Positions 24,640 to 35,330 are shown, counted from the first letter of the stretch. The stretch is DNA of 41,264 nucleotides from Winslowiella iniecta (GCF_001267535.1 NZ_JRXE01000004.1:48910-90173), one strand, 5' to 3'. Translations and numbers: made by a program. The notes: a model not told the origin generated them from the letters alone.

Positions 24640-25290
24640 TTATTGCTCCGGTTTGGCGGAAGGTTTCTTGTCGACCGCCTGCTGAATGGTAGTGCCGGTG
24701 CCTTCGGAGACCGCCGAGCCAAAAACGGTGCCGAGGACGTCAGAATTCGCCGGCGACAACACTTTTTGTGATACCGCACCGACCGCTTTTGAGGTTACGG
24801 CACCGGCGACATTACCAATACCAGCACCGATCACCGCACCGGTGGCGTCTTCGCCCTTAATTTTACTGCTGACCAGCGCACCGCTCATGCCGAGGGCTTG
24901 TGAGGCCCAGAAGCCTCTGCCAGCGGTGACGGCACTGATGCCACTGGCCAGCAGCGCATCGGTATAATTAAGGCTTTCACCCGGCTTCAGAAACATCGCC
25001 TGATTATTCAGGTTAGCGCCGCCAGCAATCAGGCCACTGATCGTCATGGCACCGGCGGAGACCGCTGAACCGCCGCCCAGCGTCAGCGCATTGCCCATAA
25101 AGAAGCCCCAGCCCTGCAATAAAGCTTTGGCGGCATCCTGGTTTTCCGGCATGGAGCCACGGCTATACACCCGTGCCGCTTCGCTTACCTGTTCGGCGGT
25201 TTTACCTTGTTCCGTCTCATACTTCATCATTGACGTGGCACCGGCACCGTACGACATCATCCCGGCGGGCAGCAAGTCGTTGTTATTCAC
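24640..25290 (-). other. CdiA-CT-like variable effector domain (after the VNNN motif)
   Basis: This codes for residues 2578-2793. It begins VNNNDLLPAG, where CdiA proteins usually have VENN. After about 50 polar residues it becomes strongly Gly/Ala-rich and hydrophobic (GGGSAVSAGAMTISGLIAGG, then GAVIGAGIGNVAGAVTSKAV), with FLKPGESLNYTDALLA and GRGFW between. It ends in a polar tail, KKPSAKPEQ. No nuclease motif is visible. Such a composition suits membrane insertion. I recall similar Gly-rich tails in other enterobacterial exoproteins, but not a proven activity. Confidence 0.6.
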
Positions 25291-28200
25291 CGCATTTTTA
25301 CCGGCGTCATGGCCGCTGACCAGACCGGCAATATTATCCGCCGTCAGGCCGCCCGCCAGTGCACCGGCCAGTGAGGCGAGGTTGCTGATTTTGCTGCGCT
25401 CATCCGGCTTCAGATCCTCGGTGGATTTGCCCGGATAGAGATAGTCACGAATGGCACGCGCCGCCAGTTCGCCGCTGGCCGCGCCCACTGCACCGGCCGC
25501 CACATTGGTGCCGGAAAGTTCGGCGACGACGCCACCCAGTACCGCATGGCCAATAGCATTGGCGGCAATTTGCTCCGCGCTCGGGTCTTTATCAAAGCCG
25601 ACCGTCATCCCTTTCACCACGCCGGCCAGATAAGGCGCGGCACCTGCTGCCAGGGCTTTGGCCGGGTCGTCGCCCGCCAGCGCGGTAATTGCCGCCGCTG
25701 CCGCACGCACGCCGCGATCGAGATCGCCACCAGCCTTGTACTGTTCGTCGATTTTTTTGTAACTGTCCGTGGACGTTACGCGATCCCAGTACTCTTTACG
25801 CGTCTCTTTGCTTTCGTCCCATTCACCCGCTTCAGCGATACCGGCGCTGTTGGCCATAATATGGCCCTGCGTCAGGGTAATATCGACGCCCTGGCTGGCA
25901 ATTTCACCAATCAGACTCAGCTTGCTCAGGCGCTGCTGCTCTTTGGCTTTATCAAAGATCGGGCTGATACTCTGATTGGCATGTTCAACATCACGACTGA
26001 GTTCGCCAATATCCTGTTGCTGATTAGCCGTATCGCGCACGGTAATTGTGCCTGATGAAATGGCGGCGTACGTGGTGCCGGAAGCATTGCCGTCACTGCC
26101 ATCGGCTGCCAGCGCATTGGCTGCCAGATTTTGCGCCGCGACTTTCAGCAGATCCTGTGCGCCCAGCCCGCTGGTACTCAGACCGGCACTGCTGTGCGAC
26201 ACCTCAAACTCAGCCGCATTGTGAATATTGCTAAAGCCGAGCGTGCCGGTATCCAGCCGGTTTTTATCGGCGCTGGCGGTGCTGCCAATTACCGCGCCAT
26301 CCAGTTGGGTATGATTGCCGACGGTGATATCAAAGCCGCCATCGCCGGCGAAGATGCCGGTCTGCTCCTGCACGCTGTCATAATTACTGTGGATCTTATC
26401 TTTACTGACGCTGGCGCTCAGGCTGCCGGTCATCGAGCCAAAGGTAAAGCTGGCACCGGCGCTGCTGTTTTGCTGCTTCGAGTCATAGCGATCGCTGTCC
26501 TGCTCGCTTTGCAGCGTCAGATCGCGACCGACGTTGGCGATTACCCGATCGGCGCTCAGCTGCGCGCCGCGCAAGGTGGTATCGCGTCCACTGTTAATCG
26601 TCAGCTGGTGACCGGCATCCAGCGTGGTTTCGTTATGGCTGATGCCGCTGCCGTTCTCTTTGCCGGAGCCTTTGCTGGCGTTGGCAAATACGCTAATGCC
26701 AGCACCGCCCTGACCGGCACCAATGCTGATGCCAACACCGCCACCGCTGCTGCTGTTTTTGCCGCTCTGCAACTGACTGTTCTCTGATGACAGCAGGTTG
26801 ATATCGCGGTTAGCGGAAAGCAGCATGTCATTACCGGCCTTCAGCTGGCTGCCGCCAATCGTGATATCGCCGTCGCTGCCGCTGTTATCGGTGCCGGTCG
26901 CCACCAGATTCAGGTTGTTGCCCGCCTGTAGCGTACTGCCAGTGGCTGTGACCTGCTCGCTGTGCGACTCACTCTGCGATTTCGAGGTGCTGAGTGACAG
27001 GCTGACGCCGATGGCGTTCTGATCGGTGGTATTTTGCGCTGCCATCGTCGCGGCCTGAATCGCCTGCACGCCGGAAAGTCCGGCTTTCACCTTCTGCAGC
27101 TCTGCCATGCGACCATCCTGCTGCTCATCAGCCTGCTGAGCGCTGGTGACCGCCGAATTAATCGCCGAGCCGACGGTTCCCGACAGAGACAGCGTTAAAC
27201 CACTCTGCTTACGCTGATAAGTGGTGTCGGTGCTGCTGTGATTATCGGCCGCATCAACGGTGATATTTCTGCCCACCATATTGATGTCGTTACCGGCGAT
27301 GACATCAGAACCCTGAACCGCTATATCGTTGCCGGCCACCAGGCTGGTATCGCCCGCGACGCTGCCCAGCGTGCTGCCACTGCGGGTCAGCTCGACGGTA
27401 TCGCTGGTCGATTTTTCATTTACTCCACCAACGGTCAAACCAATGCCACCGGTGCTCATCAGGCCGGATTTGGTGGTTTTTTTCATCGACCAGCTGTCGC
27501 GGCTCTGTTCGGCGGCACTGACGGTGATATCGTTGCCAGCACGCAGCGCCAGATCCTGATCCGCGGCGATATCGCTGCCCGTCACCGCAATATTGCGTCC
27601 GGCGCTGATGGCGATATTTTCCCCGCCAAGACTGCTGCCATTGGCCAGCGTGGCATCATAACCGGCGCGGGTGGTGGTGGTAGAGGAGGAGAGGAAGCCC
27701 GATCCCTTGGTTTTCGAGTGCATATCCAGCGCATCCTGGCTGGCGGCGCTGCCCAGACTGATATCGCGTCCGGCGTTGAGATTCAGCGCTTTACCGGCGT
27801 TAATCGTCGCCGCTGCGGCGCGGATATCATTCGCGGCGCTCAGCAGGCTACCGCCAGTGCTGGTGAGTTCGCTGCCCTGAACCTGGGTGCGCGACTGACT
27901 GAGATGGTTGTCTTTATCCCACACCAGCGTATCGCTGCTGCCAGTGCTGATGCTGGTCAGATTGATATCGCGTCCGGCAAGAATCGCCGACTGGCCGTTT
28001 TCGCCCGAAGCCACCAGTTTTGCCGCCTGCAAGTTGACATCGCGACCGGCCTGCAACATCAGCTTGCCGTCGTCTCCCTGCACATACATGCCGGCCACGC
28101 GATCAATACTGTCGCGGCTAAAGCGGTTGCTGCCGTTCTCGCTTTGCGCATGCACGCTCTCGGTGGCAACCGTAATATCGCGACCGGCATCGACCATTAG

Positions 28201-31200
28201 CGCATCGCTGGCGCGGATAATCCCACCGTTATTGATGACGTCGTTGTTGGCCTGCAAGGCGACCGATTTCGCCGCGATGGTGCCGCCGACATTGACAATG
28301 TTTTCGCCGGAGACCGTCACCAGCTGGCTGGCGCTGATGCGGCCGCTGTTCAGCATACCGCCGCTCAGACCAAGACTGATATTTTTACCGGCCAGCAGCG
28401 CACCGCTGCCGTCCATATCGCCTTGCTGTACTTTGGCATACACCTGCGGCACCAGCACTTTCTGACTGGAACCGTCCGGCATCGTCACGTCGCGCGACAC
28501 CAGCCACACCATATCTTTGGTGATCTGCGCCATCTGTTCTGCATTCAGCGCCACTCCCGGCGTCAGGTTAAATTGTTTGGCAAAACTGACACCGGACTCC
28601 ATCAACCCTTTGTACTGTTCTTCATCGCTGTCGTAACCGGCCAGATAGCGCTGGCCGACCAGCTCGACGATCTGTTCTCTGACCAGTCGCTGTTCATAGA
28701 AGCCGTCACCAAGGCGTTTCTGCGTCACATCCTGATTGGCCTGCAACTGGCTCAGCATATAATCGGAACTGAGCCAGCTTTTCTGATTGGTAAAGCGCGG
28801 ATCGGTCTCGATCAGGTAGTTGCTGCTGGTAGCGGGCAGGGTGGTAAACAGGCTGCCGCCGGGCAGTGACGTGTCCGGAATGATGGAACGCACCACCTCA
28901 TTGACGCCGTTGTCGCCTTGTGTTGCGGCATGCCCGGTCACTTCGATGCGCTGACCGGCGGGCAGGGTGCTGAGATCCCCGGTGTTGATCACCGCCGCCT
29001 GCACGGCACTGGCGTTAAAGCCACTTAATGCCGGGGCGTTACTCACTACCTGGCTGTTCCCTTCAATAACGCCCGGTTTCAGATCGATCGACTGAATTTC
29101 TGTTGGTGGGGTATACGCGCTGGCGTTGTGCTTCTGGCTGTCCTTGCCTTTTTTATGGATACGATCCCACTCGATCACCTGACCTACCCGGTCGATCAGC
29201 TTCTGACCTTTCAGCTCGGTGTTTTCAATATCCACCACGTTGGTCAGCAGGTCGCCGCCGGATAAAATACGGCTCTTGTCATTAAAGATTTTATCGCCGG
29301 ACAGCGACAGCGAGCCACCGGCAATAATCTGACCCGGATCGCTTTGGGTAATCTGCTGTTCGGTGATGGTCTCGGTATAGTTGTATTCGTAGTAATGGTC
29401 GCGACCGCAAACCACCCCTTCAATACAGATATGCCGCACTTCATCTTTATAGAAACTGATGTTGTAGTCATCCGGGCTGTAGTGCACGCCATTATTCAGC
29501 GACACCACCATATACTCGTTTTTCTGCTGCTGTGACAGCTGCACCATGCCGGTGGCAAAGTTGTCGTTAACATTGTTGAGCGTGCCAAAGTTCAGCGCCA
29601 TATTGCCCGCCGACTCAATGGTGGCACTGTGGTTATTGATTACCGCCGCTTTGCCTGTGGCGGTTTGGCTGGCATCGAGCGCGCCACCGATCACCATATC
29701 GCCATCGCTGTAGATCAGCGCATGATCGCGGTTATTCAATGTGCCGACGCCAATATCCATACGCTGACGTGCGGCCAGCGTGGCGCTCTGACCGTTTTCT
29801 GCGAGGTTATTCAGGGTCGCAGCATTAATTGCCATGCCGTCGCCATAAATCCGGCCGCTACCAATATTATTCAGGGTGTTGGCGACCAGCGTGGTCAGTA
29901 CACCGTCGATCAGCCCGCGGTTGGTCAGAGTGTCAGCCGCGGTCAGCGTGGTGCGCTGCGCGCTTAACTCGCCGCTGGCCTGGTTATCGATATGGGTGGC
30001 TTGCAGGTCAAGCTGGTTGCCTGCCGCCAGCAGTGCGCTGTTGGTGAGAGTATTGGTCACATTTAGCGATAAATCGCCATTGGCCAGTGTTTTGCCGCTG
30101 TTACTGAAACTGTCGCCAAAGGTCAGCGCCATATTGCCCAGAGACAGAATTTCACCGCTGCCGCTGATATCCTGCCCGTTAAAGGTCAGTTGCTGTCCGG
30201 CAATCAGGCGCCCGCCATCATTATTAATTCGCAGATCGTCGGCAGTCAGCGCGGTTCGGGCAAATGGCGCCGCTGTCTGACCCAGTGTCAGGCTGTTACC
30301 GGCGGAGATTTGCCCTTGTACGTTATTCAGCTGGCTGCTGGCGAGGGTGATATTATTCGCCGACGCCAGCGTACCCAACTGGTTATCGATGGCATCACTG
30401 CTGATGTTGATATCATGAGCCTGAATACCCTGGTCTTCGCCACGGGTCTGGCTGTTCAGCAGAGCAGCACTGTTTAGCGTCAGCTCAGCGCCACTGCGCA
30501 GCAGGCCAAGGGTGTTATTTAATGTGCCGGCGACATTGACCAGCAGATTATCACGGGTCTGTATCGCGCCTTGCTGATTATTCACTTCGGCGCTGTCGAT
30601 ACGCAGGGAGCCTTCGCTCAGCAGTTCGCCCGCGCGGTTATCAACGCTGGAGGCGCGCAGCGTCGTACCGGTGGTCGACAGCAGGCTGCCGCTTTGATTA
30701 TCGAGGCGACCAGTTTCAATCGTCAGCGCCTGATTCGCCAGCAGCGCACCTTGCTGATTGGTAAACTGCCCGGCGGCACTGTTGGCAGTGATATTTTCGC
30801 CGACCACGATCCCCTGATCATTACTGATATTCGCACCATTCAGCGCGATATCGCCGGTGGCTTCCAGCCGTCCGCCGGTATTACTCAGCAACTGAGCGCC
30901 AGTCACCTGTAAATCACCGCCCAACGCCGAGACGCTGCCGCCCGCATTCAGCAGGTTAGCGCTGTGACTGGTTAAATCAGTGGCCGCTGCCAGTGTACCG
31001 TGCTGATTATCCAGATCGCCGCGCACGGCGATATCCAGAGCGCCGGCGCTGGCGGCGACGATACTGCCTTGCTGGTTAGTCAGCGCACCGGCCGTCAGTT
31101 TGATATCGCCATTGGCGGCAAGGATACCGTTGCTGTTATCCAGTGCGTCGCTGACCGCGATGGTGAGCGGGCCATTGCCGCTTTGCGTCAGGGTTGCGCC

Positions 31201-33021
31201 GCGATGGGAAAGTCTGTCGGCACTGATGTTGACGCCAGCGGCCGCGGTTTCTGCCCGATCAAGGTTAAGCGTGTCAGCCGTAACATTCAGCTGGCTGGCC
31301 GTGGCGATTTCACCGCTCTGACCGTTAAGCTCACGGGCTGTTACCTGCAATGCACCGCTGCCGCTATGCTGGATCTTGCCGCTCTGGTTATCCAGACTGT
31401 CGGCCTGCAATGTCATATTTTTAGCGTTACTGGCAATACGGCCACTCTGGTTGTCAATATTACCGGCGGCGATATGCAGGTCGTCCTCACCGAGCTGCAA
31501 CAGCTCGCCCTGGCGGTTACTCAGCTGTGGCGTGGTCAGACTCAGTTTACCGGCAGCGATGGCACCGCGGTCGTTACTGAGTTTTGCTGGCGCAGCGATG
31601 GTCAGCTGCTTGCTGGCCTGCACCACCGCATCATCGGTAATGATATCGCCGTGACTGTTTAGCGTGGCATTGCGCGCGTTAGTCTGGCTGTGGCGCAGAT
31701 CCAGGCTGCTGGCGCTGGCCGTCAGATTGCCGCCAGCCAGATTCTGGCCGTGGCTGATCAACTGCCCGTTGCTGCTTAAGGTCAAATCGCCGCTGCTGGC
31801 AAGCGAACCGTCGCTGTTCATCCCGGCAGCCAGCGCGGCTTTTTCACCGTTGCTGATACTGTCAGCGCGCAGCGTGTTATTGCGCCCGGCGGCAATCAGC
31901 CCGCTGTTATTGACCGCTTTGCTGCCGGTGAGGGTGGTATCACGGCGGGCGTAAACCGACCCGCTGTTATTGACCTGTTGCCCGGTCAGTTGACTGTCCT
32001 GAGTGGCACTGAGGGTGCCGCTGTTGGTGATATCGCCATTGGCGTTAATGGTGATATTTCCGGCCTGCGAGCCGATGCTGCCCATATTGCTGACGCCGAC
32101 CCCTTTTTCGGTCGCCACCAGCCGGATTTTGCCGGCATACATGCCGCCCAGTTGCGCCACGTCAATCGCCAGTTTCGGTTTGACACTGTCGCCATCGGTG
32201 CTGGCGGATGCCGTTTGCTGATCGGCGGAAACCTCATTACGACCGGTGGTGACAGTAAGATCCTTCGCCCAGATCCCGGCATTGACTTTGACGGTACGCG
32301 CAATCAGATCGGTATAGTCCTGGCGGCTGCTGTCCATGCCCGCGCCATTCACCATGATTTCGCCGTTACCGACGCGATAGCCGCGTAGCTCACCGTTTTC
32401 CATCAACGGTTTACCGGTGGTCAGTGAGGCGCGGTTGGCATTAATAAAGCCGCAGCCGTCGCAACTGATGCCTGCCGGGTTGGCGATCACCACCTGCGCT
32501 TTCCGTCCGGCCACTTCGATATAGCCATTAAGCTTACTCGGATCGCGCGAGTTCACTTCATTCAGAATGATTTTGGCTTCGCCTTTCGCCAGCCACGGGT
32601 TAGCCGCGACCCAGCCGCCTTGCTGGGTTTGCACCTGATTATGCGAGTTATTGAGGATCGCGCCTTTCTTGTCGACGTCGAACTGGCTGTATTTATTATG
32701 GGAAACCCCACCGGCGCTCGGCGTCTGAATATTGACCTGCGGCGTGCCATTGGCGCTCTGCATAATGGTCGGCTGCTGACCGCCCGGCGCGCTTTTATCC
32801 GCCACGATAGTGGCCGCCAGCGCCTGCGGTGCCAGCGTGACCAGCCCCAGCGCGGTCAGAGTAAGGAATGCCGCCGGAGACAGGCGACCAATCAGCTGGC
32901 TCAGCGTATGGCCGATGCCGGATGCGCCAGCGCTTTTGCCCTGACCACGGTTAATTTCTGCCACCACCATCATCAGGCCACGAGCCTGGTTAAAAATGAC
33001 GCGATACAGGTTCTTATTCAC
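24640..33021 (-). CDS. cdiA: CdiA/FhaB-like two-partner-secretion exoprotein with C-terminal effector region
   Basis: This 2793-residue filamentous exoprotein is secreted by the TpsB partner encoded upstream. The amino end is an extended signal peptide (MNKNLYRVIFNQARG), then a normal Sec part ending near residue 69 (ALA). The TPS secretion domain (about 70-310) contains NPAGISCDGCGFINANRASL (181-200) with the cysteine pair of the ShlA/CdiA group. Long filamentous-haemagglutinin repeats follow. Around residues 1375-1527 lies the conserved non-repeat stretch containing YLIETDPRFTNQKSWLSSDY and KRLGDGFYEQRLVREQI, typical of CdiA proteins. A second repeat field runs to about 2300. A pre-toxin region (near 2450-2577) leads to VNNN at 2578 and a 216-residue C-terminal part. 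Start is GTG with GGAT. A contact-dependent inhibitor is more likely than a plain adhesin because of the small gene behind it. Confidence 0.88.
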   Translation of the reverse strand: MNKNLYRVIFNQARGLMMVVAEINRGQGKSAGASGIGHTLSQLIGRLSPAAFLTLTALGLVTLAPQALAATIVADKSAPGGQQPTIMQSANGTPQVNIQTPSAGGVSHNKYSQFDVDKKGAILNNSHNQVQTQQGGWVAANPWLAKGEAKIILNEVNSRDPSKLNGYIEVAGRKAQVVIANPAGISCDGCGFINANRASLTTGKPLMENGELRGYRVGNGEIMVNGAGMDSSRQDYTDLIARTVKVNAGIWAKDLTVTTGRNEVSADQQTASASTDGDSVKPKLAIDVAQLGGMYAGKIRLVATEKGVGVSNMGSIGSQAGNITINANGDITNSGTLSATQDSQLTGQQVNNSGSVYARRDTTLTGSKAVNNSGLIAAGRNNTLRADSISNGEKAALAAGMNSDGSLASSGDLTLSSNGQLISHGQNLAGGNLTASASSLDLRHSQTNARNATLNSHGDIITDDAVVQASKQLTIAAPAKLSNDRGAIAAGKLSLTTPQLSNRQGELLQLGEDDLHIAAGNIDNQSGRIASNAKNMTLQADSLDNQSGKIQHSGSGALQVTARELNGQSGEIATASQLNVTADTLNLDRAETAAAGVNISADRLSHRGATLTQSGNGPLTIAVSDALDNSNGILAANGDIKLTAGALTNQQGSIVAASAGALDIAVRGDLDNQHGTLAAATDLTSHSANLLNAGGSVSALGGDLQVTGAQLLSNTGGRLEATGDIALNGANISNDQGIVVGENITANSAAGQFTNQQGALLANQALTIETGRLDNQSGSLLSTTGTTLRASSVDNRAGELLSEGSLRIDSAEVNNQQGAIQTRDNLLVNVAGTLNNTLGLLRSGAELTLNSAALLNSQTRGEDQGIQAHDINISSDAIDNQLGTLASANNITLASSQLNNVQGQISAGNSLTLGQTAAPFARTALTADDLRINNDGGRLIAGQQLTFNGQDISGSGEILSLGNMALTFGDSFSNSGKTLANGDLSLNVTNTLTNSALLAAGNQLDLQATHIDNQASGELSAQRTTLTAADTLTNRGLIDGVLTTLVANTLNNIGSGRIYGDGMAINAATLNNLAENGQSATLAARQRMDIGVGTLNNRDHALIYSDGDMVIGGALDASQTATGKAAVINNHSATIESAGNMALNFGTLNNVNDNFATGMVQLSQQQKNEYMVVSLNNGVHYSPDDYNISFYKDEVRHICIEGVVCGRDHYYEYNYTETITEQQITQSDPGQIIAGGSLSLSGDKIFNDKSRILSGGDLLTNVVDIENTELKGQKLIDRVGQVIEWDRIHKKGKDSQKHNASAYTPPTEIQSIDLKPGVIEGNSQVVSNAPALSGFNASAVQAAVINTGDLSTLPAGQRIEVTGHAATQGDNGVNEVVRSIIPDTSLPGGSLFTTLPATSSNYLIETDPRFTNQKSWLSSDYMLSQLQANQDVTQKRLGDGFYEQRLVREQIVELVGQRYLAGYDSDEEQYKGLMESGVSFAKQFNLTPGVALNAEQMAQITKDMVWLVSRDVTMPDGSSQKVLVPQVYAKVQQGDMDGSGALLAGKNISLGLSGGMLNSGRISASQLVTVSGENIVNVGGTIAAKSVALQANNDVINNGGIIRASDALMVDAGRDITVATESVHAQSENGSNRFSRDSIDRVAGMYVQGDDGKLMLQAGRDVNLQAAKLVASGENGQSAILAGRDINLTSISTGSSDTLVWDKDNHLSQSRTQVQGSELTSTGGSLLSAANDIRAAAATINAGKALNLNAGRDISLGSAASQDALDMHSKTKGSGFLSSSTTTTRAGYDATLANGSSLGGENIAISAGRNIAVTGSDIAADQDLALRAGNDITVSAAEQSRDSWSMKKTTKSGLMSTGGIGLTVGGVNEKSTSDTVELTRSGSTLGSVAGDTSLVAGNDIAVQGSDVIAGNDINMVGRNITVDAADNHSSTDTTYQRKQSGLTLSLSGTVGSAINSAVTSAQQADEQQDGRMAELQKVKAGLSGVQAIQAATMAAQNTTDQNAIGVSLSLSTSKSQSESHSEQVTATGSTLQAGNNLNLVATGTDNSGSDGDITIGGSQLKAGNDMLLSANRDINLLSSENSQLQSGKNSSSGGGVGISIGAGQGGAGISVFANASKGSGKENGSGISHNETTLDAGHQLTINSGRDTTLRGAQLSADRVIANVGRDLTLQSEQDSDRYDSKQQNSSAGASFTFGSMTGSLSASVSKDKIHSNYDSVQEQTGIFAGDGGFDITVGNHTQLDGAVIGSTASADKNRLDTGTLGFSNIHNAAEFEVSHSSAGLSTSGLGAQDLLKVAAQNLAANALAADGSDGNASGTTYAAISSGTITVRDTANQQQDIGELSRDVEHANQSISPIFDKAKEQQRLSKLSLIGEIASQGVDITLTQGHIMANSAGIAEAGEWDESKETRKEYWDRVTSTDSYKKIDEQYKAGGDLDRGVRAAAAAITALAGDDPAKALAAGAAPYLAGVVKGMTVGFDKDPSAEQIAANAIGHAVLGGVVAELSGTNVAAGAVGAASGELAARAIRDYLYPGKSTEDLKPDERSKISNLASLAGALAGGLTADNIAGLVSGHDAGKNAVNNNDLLPAGMMSYGAGATSMMKYETEQGKTAEQVSEAARVYSRGSMPENQDAAKALLQGWGFFMGNALTLGGGSAVSAGAMTISGLIAGGANLNNQAMFLKPGESLNYTDALLASGISAVTAGRGFWASQALGMSGALVSSKIKGEDATGAVIGAGIGNVAGAVTSKAVGAVSQKVLSPANSDVLGTVFGSAVSEGTGTTIQQAVDKKPSAKPEQ

Positions 33022-33048
33022 GGGAATTATCCATTCAAAATAAAGCGA

Positions 33049-33564
33049 CTAGCCGACCAGCGGCGTATTTTGCTGCCAGTGTCTGAACTGCTGCAGGGTG
33101 ACGTCGTCGCCACGGAACTGCATGACGCGTTGACCCCGTTCCGCACCTTTGTGGTATAGCGAGCGACCACAGAGATGCGGGAAAAGGGTGCTGCTGACCA
33201 GACGACGCAGTGCGAACTGTTCACCAAACGGTGCGACCCAGTCGCGCAGCCATAAGCGGTTGCCGCTGCTCCAGTCTTGCGGCTCGACCAGAATGCCGGG
33301 ACCATTCAGATAGCGATGCTCGGCCGCCTCGTCCATCCACGCCCAGCTGAGGAAAAACAGCGGTTTATCGTCGCGACTGGCAATCACAAACTGCTGGTGT
33401 TTAATAGCGGGCAGCAGCAGGGTGGGCAGCACGCTTAAAGGGATATCGCGATGCTGCGCCGAGTGCATCCACAACCACACTGCCGCACCCAGCGCTTCCG
33501 CTTCGCTGAACGGACCGCCGAGCATCGGCGCGGTAAGCTGATAGCCGTTAACCGGAATCTTCAT
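33049..33564 (-). CDS. cdiC: HlyC-type toxin-activating lysine acyltransferase (CdiC-like)
   Basis: This 171-residue cytoplasmic enzyme belongs to the RTX toxin-activating acyltransferase family. Such enzymes take a fatty acid from acyl carrier protein and put it on lysines of a protoxin. The alignment to HlyC in memory is clear: LGAAVWLWMHSAQHRDIPLS carries the catalytic His38, FFLSWAWMDE and DWSSGNRLW follow, and the catalytic Asp108 is in RDWVAPFG. There is no RTX toxin nearby; the gene lies 11 bases after the cdiB-like gene and 27 bases before cdiA. I recall that some E. coli CDI loci have such a gene in the same place. The CdiA-like protein is therefore the likely target. Confidence 0.88.
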   Translation of the reverse strand: MKIPVNGYQLTAPMLGGPFSEAEALGAAVWLWMHSAQHRDIPLSVLPTLLLPAIKHQQFVIASRDDKPLFFLSWAWMDEAAEHRYLNGPGILVEPQDWSSGNRLWLRDWVAPFGEQFALRRLVSSTLFPHLCGRSLYHKGAERGQRVMQFRGDDVTLQQFRHWQQNTPLVG

Positions 33565-33575
33565 GAGGATTACCC

Positions 33576-35330
33576 TTAATACTGCCAGCTGAGGTTGAAG
33601 CCGAGCGTGACCGGGCTGGTGGAGAAGCCATCCGGTTTCGAGAACGGCACGCCCGCAAACAGATCGTAACCGACGCTAAAGGCGTTACCGCGCAGCCCAA
33701 TCACGCCACCTGCCAGATGTTTGCCGACCAGGTATTCACTGCCGCCGCCACCGACTTCACCGTAATCCGCGCCGATATACAGCTCCTGGTTAGGCAGCGG
33801 CGTGCGCCAGCCCAGGTCGTTACGCACAAACCAGCCGTGGTCGGCGATTAAGGTGCGTTCGCCGTCAAAGCCGCGCACCGTCCAGCGGTTTCCGAGCGAC
33901 AGTTGATCCTGTGGCGTTAAGCGGGTGTGATTGATCTGGCGCAGATACTGGGCGTTGTAGCGGAAAGTCTGGCCGAACAGTTCAAACGGCAGATCGAGTT
34001 GGGCGTTAAGCTGAATGATTTTTGCCAGCGCCGTCCCTTCATCGAAAGACTCTTCCTGTGCCGGAATCGCGCCAAACCAGCGGGTGCCGTGTTGATAACT
34101 GACTGCGCCGTCAAAGGTCGCATCGCCGAGATAGTGACGATGTTGCAGGCCAACGCGCCAGGCGCTGGTTTTACGCCGCTGCACGTCCACTTCGGTATCG
34201 TTAATAAAGTTTTTCGCTTCGCGCGTCAGGATTTCGTAGCTGACGGAGGTTTTCTGGCTGGTGCTGCGATACAGCACGCGACTCAGTTGAAAGTTAAGAT
34301 TCTGGCTGTTGCCGCTGTAGCGATAATCCTCATTTAAACCGGCGACATTCTGGTTGTAGTCGTAGCCGCTGGCGGTGACGCCCGCCATCCAGTAGCCGAA
34401 CGGCACTGAGTAGTGCATCACATAGCTTTTACTGCCTTTATCGCTGCCGGGCTGCAAATCATGGTTGCCGGAGATGTAAAACAGGTCGCTGAGGGAGAAC
34501 GGGTTGTCGAGGTAAAACGTCAGGCCGCCCTGATAGCGACCGGTGCTTTTGGTACCGGAATCATCCAGCGTTGCGCCGATACGCCAGTGTTTCTGCTGTT
34601 TCCAGCTGACTTCGATATCGCTTTCGCCAGGTTGCTCGCCGGGAACAATCGCCATATCGGCCTGCACGGTCGGCACGCGTTGCAGGTTTTCCAGCCCCTG
34701 TTCAATATCGCGCAGATCGAGCATTTCGCCTTTCCGTGCGGGCAGCGCGTTGTACAGCTGAACGTAACTGTCGCTCTGTTTGCTCAGTTTAATATCACGG
34801 ATTTTGCCAGGCATCAGGGTCAGACGCAGCGTGCCGCTTTTCAGGTTTTGCGGCGGCGCCATCACCCGGGACGTCACATAGCCATGATCGATCAGACGGT
34901 TCTGCAGGGCGCTCATCAGCAGATTGACGCCCTGGCTGCCGAGGCAGTGTCCTTGCGCCTGATTTGCCAGACTTTGCAGCGGCAATCGTAACCACGAAGG
35001 GAAATCATTTTTGCCGTCTAACTGAATGTTATTCAGCGCAAAACAGTTCTCTTCCTGCGGAAATTGTAGCGTGGTGAAAAAAGAGTTCGCGGTTTGTAAA
35101 CGGACATCCGGCGTTTGCGGCGCTAATTGTTGTTCCAGTGCGCGCTGCCGATCCTGTTGGTTGATATTTTGCTGTTCGTTTAAACGCTCACGCGCGGCCT
35201 GGGCAGCGGGTGGGGTTAAAAAGCTGTCTGCAGCCTGAGCCTGAATGGCTGTGCTGAATAAAATAAACAGTGCGAGCTGACTCAGGCGCGCAGGCGTTTT
35301 CCCGTCAGAAAATGACGCAGTCCGTAACAT
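33576..35330 (-). CDS. cdiB: TpsB outer-membrane transporter (CdiB/ShlB-like)
   Basis: This Omp85-superfamily barrel protein moves the CdiA-like partner across the outer membrane. It has 584 residues: a signal peptide (to about AQA-A, residue 33), a Gln-rich helical plug segment ([19 protein letters not shown]), two POTRA domains (about 90-240, with a Cys pair in ENCFAL and GHCLGS), and a 16-strand barrel. The barrel includes the loop-6 motif VRGFDGE and the strand motif GADYGEV, and ends with the terminal aromatic SWQY as outer-membrane proteins do. It is the first gene of the operon. The ribosome site is AGGG before ATG. Confidence 0.93.
   Translation of the reverse strand: MLRTASFSDGKTPARLSQLALFILFSTAIQAQAADSFLTPPAAQAARERLNEQQNINQQDRQRALEQQLAPQTPDVRLQTANSFFTTLQFPQEENCFALNNIQLDGKNDFPSWLRLPLQSLANQAQGHCLGSQGVNLLMSALQNRLIDHGYVTSRVMAPPQNLKSGTLRLTLMPGKIRDIKLSKQSDSYVQLYNALPARKGEMLDLRDIEQGLENLQRVPTVQADMAIVPGEQPGESDIEVSWKQQKHWRIGATLDDSGTKSTGRYQGGLTFYLDNPFSLSDLFYISGNHDLQPGSDKGSKSYVMHYSVPFGYWMAGVTASGYDYNQNVAGLNEDYRYSGNSQNLNFQLSRVLYRSTSQKTSVSYEILTREAKNFINDTEVDVQRRKTSAWRVGLQHRHYLGDATFDGAVSYQHGTRWFGAIPAQEESFDEGTALAKIIQLNAQLDLPFELFGQTFRYNAQYLRQINHTRLTPQDQLSLGNRWTVRGFDGERTLIADHGWFVRNDLGWRTPLPNQELYIGADYGEVGGGGSEYLVGKHLAGGVIGLRGNAFSVGYDLFAGVPFSKPDGFSTSPVTLGFNLSWQY

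Noticed and set aside
25290-32400. Tandem or CRISPR-like repeats
   Set aside because: The repeated pattern is at protein level (filamentous-haemagglutinin repeats); the DNA copies are divergent and unevenly spaced.
24686-33159. Many long plus-strand open frames opposite the cdiA-like gene
   Set aside because: They arise because the repeats of the minus-strand gene use codons with few complementary stops. They have no ribosome sites, unnatural composition and overlap each other.
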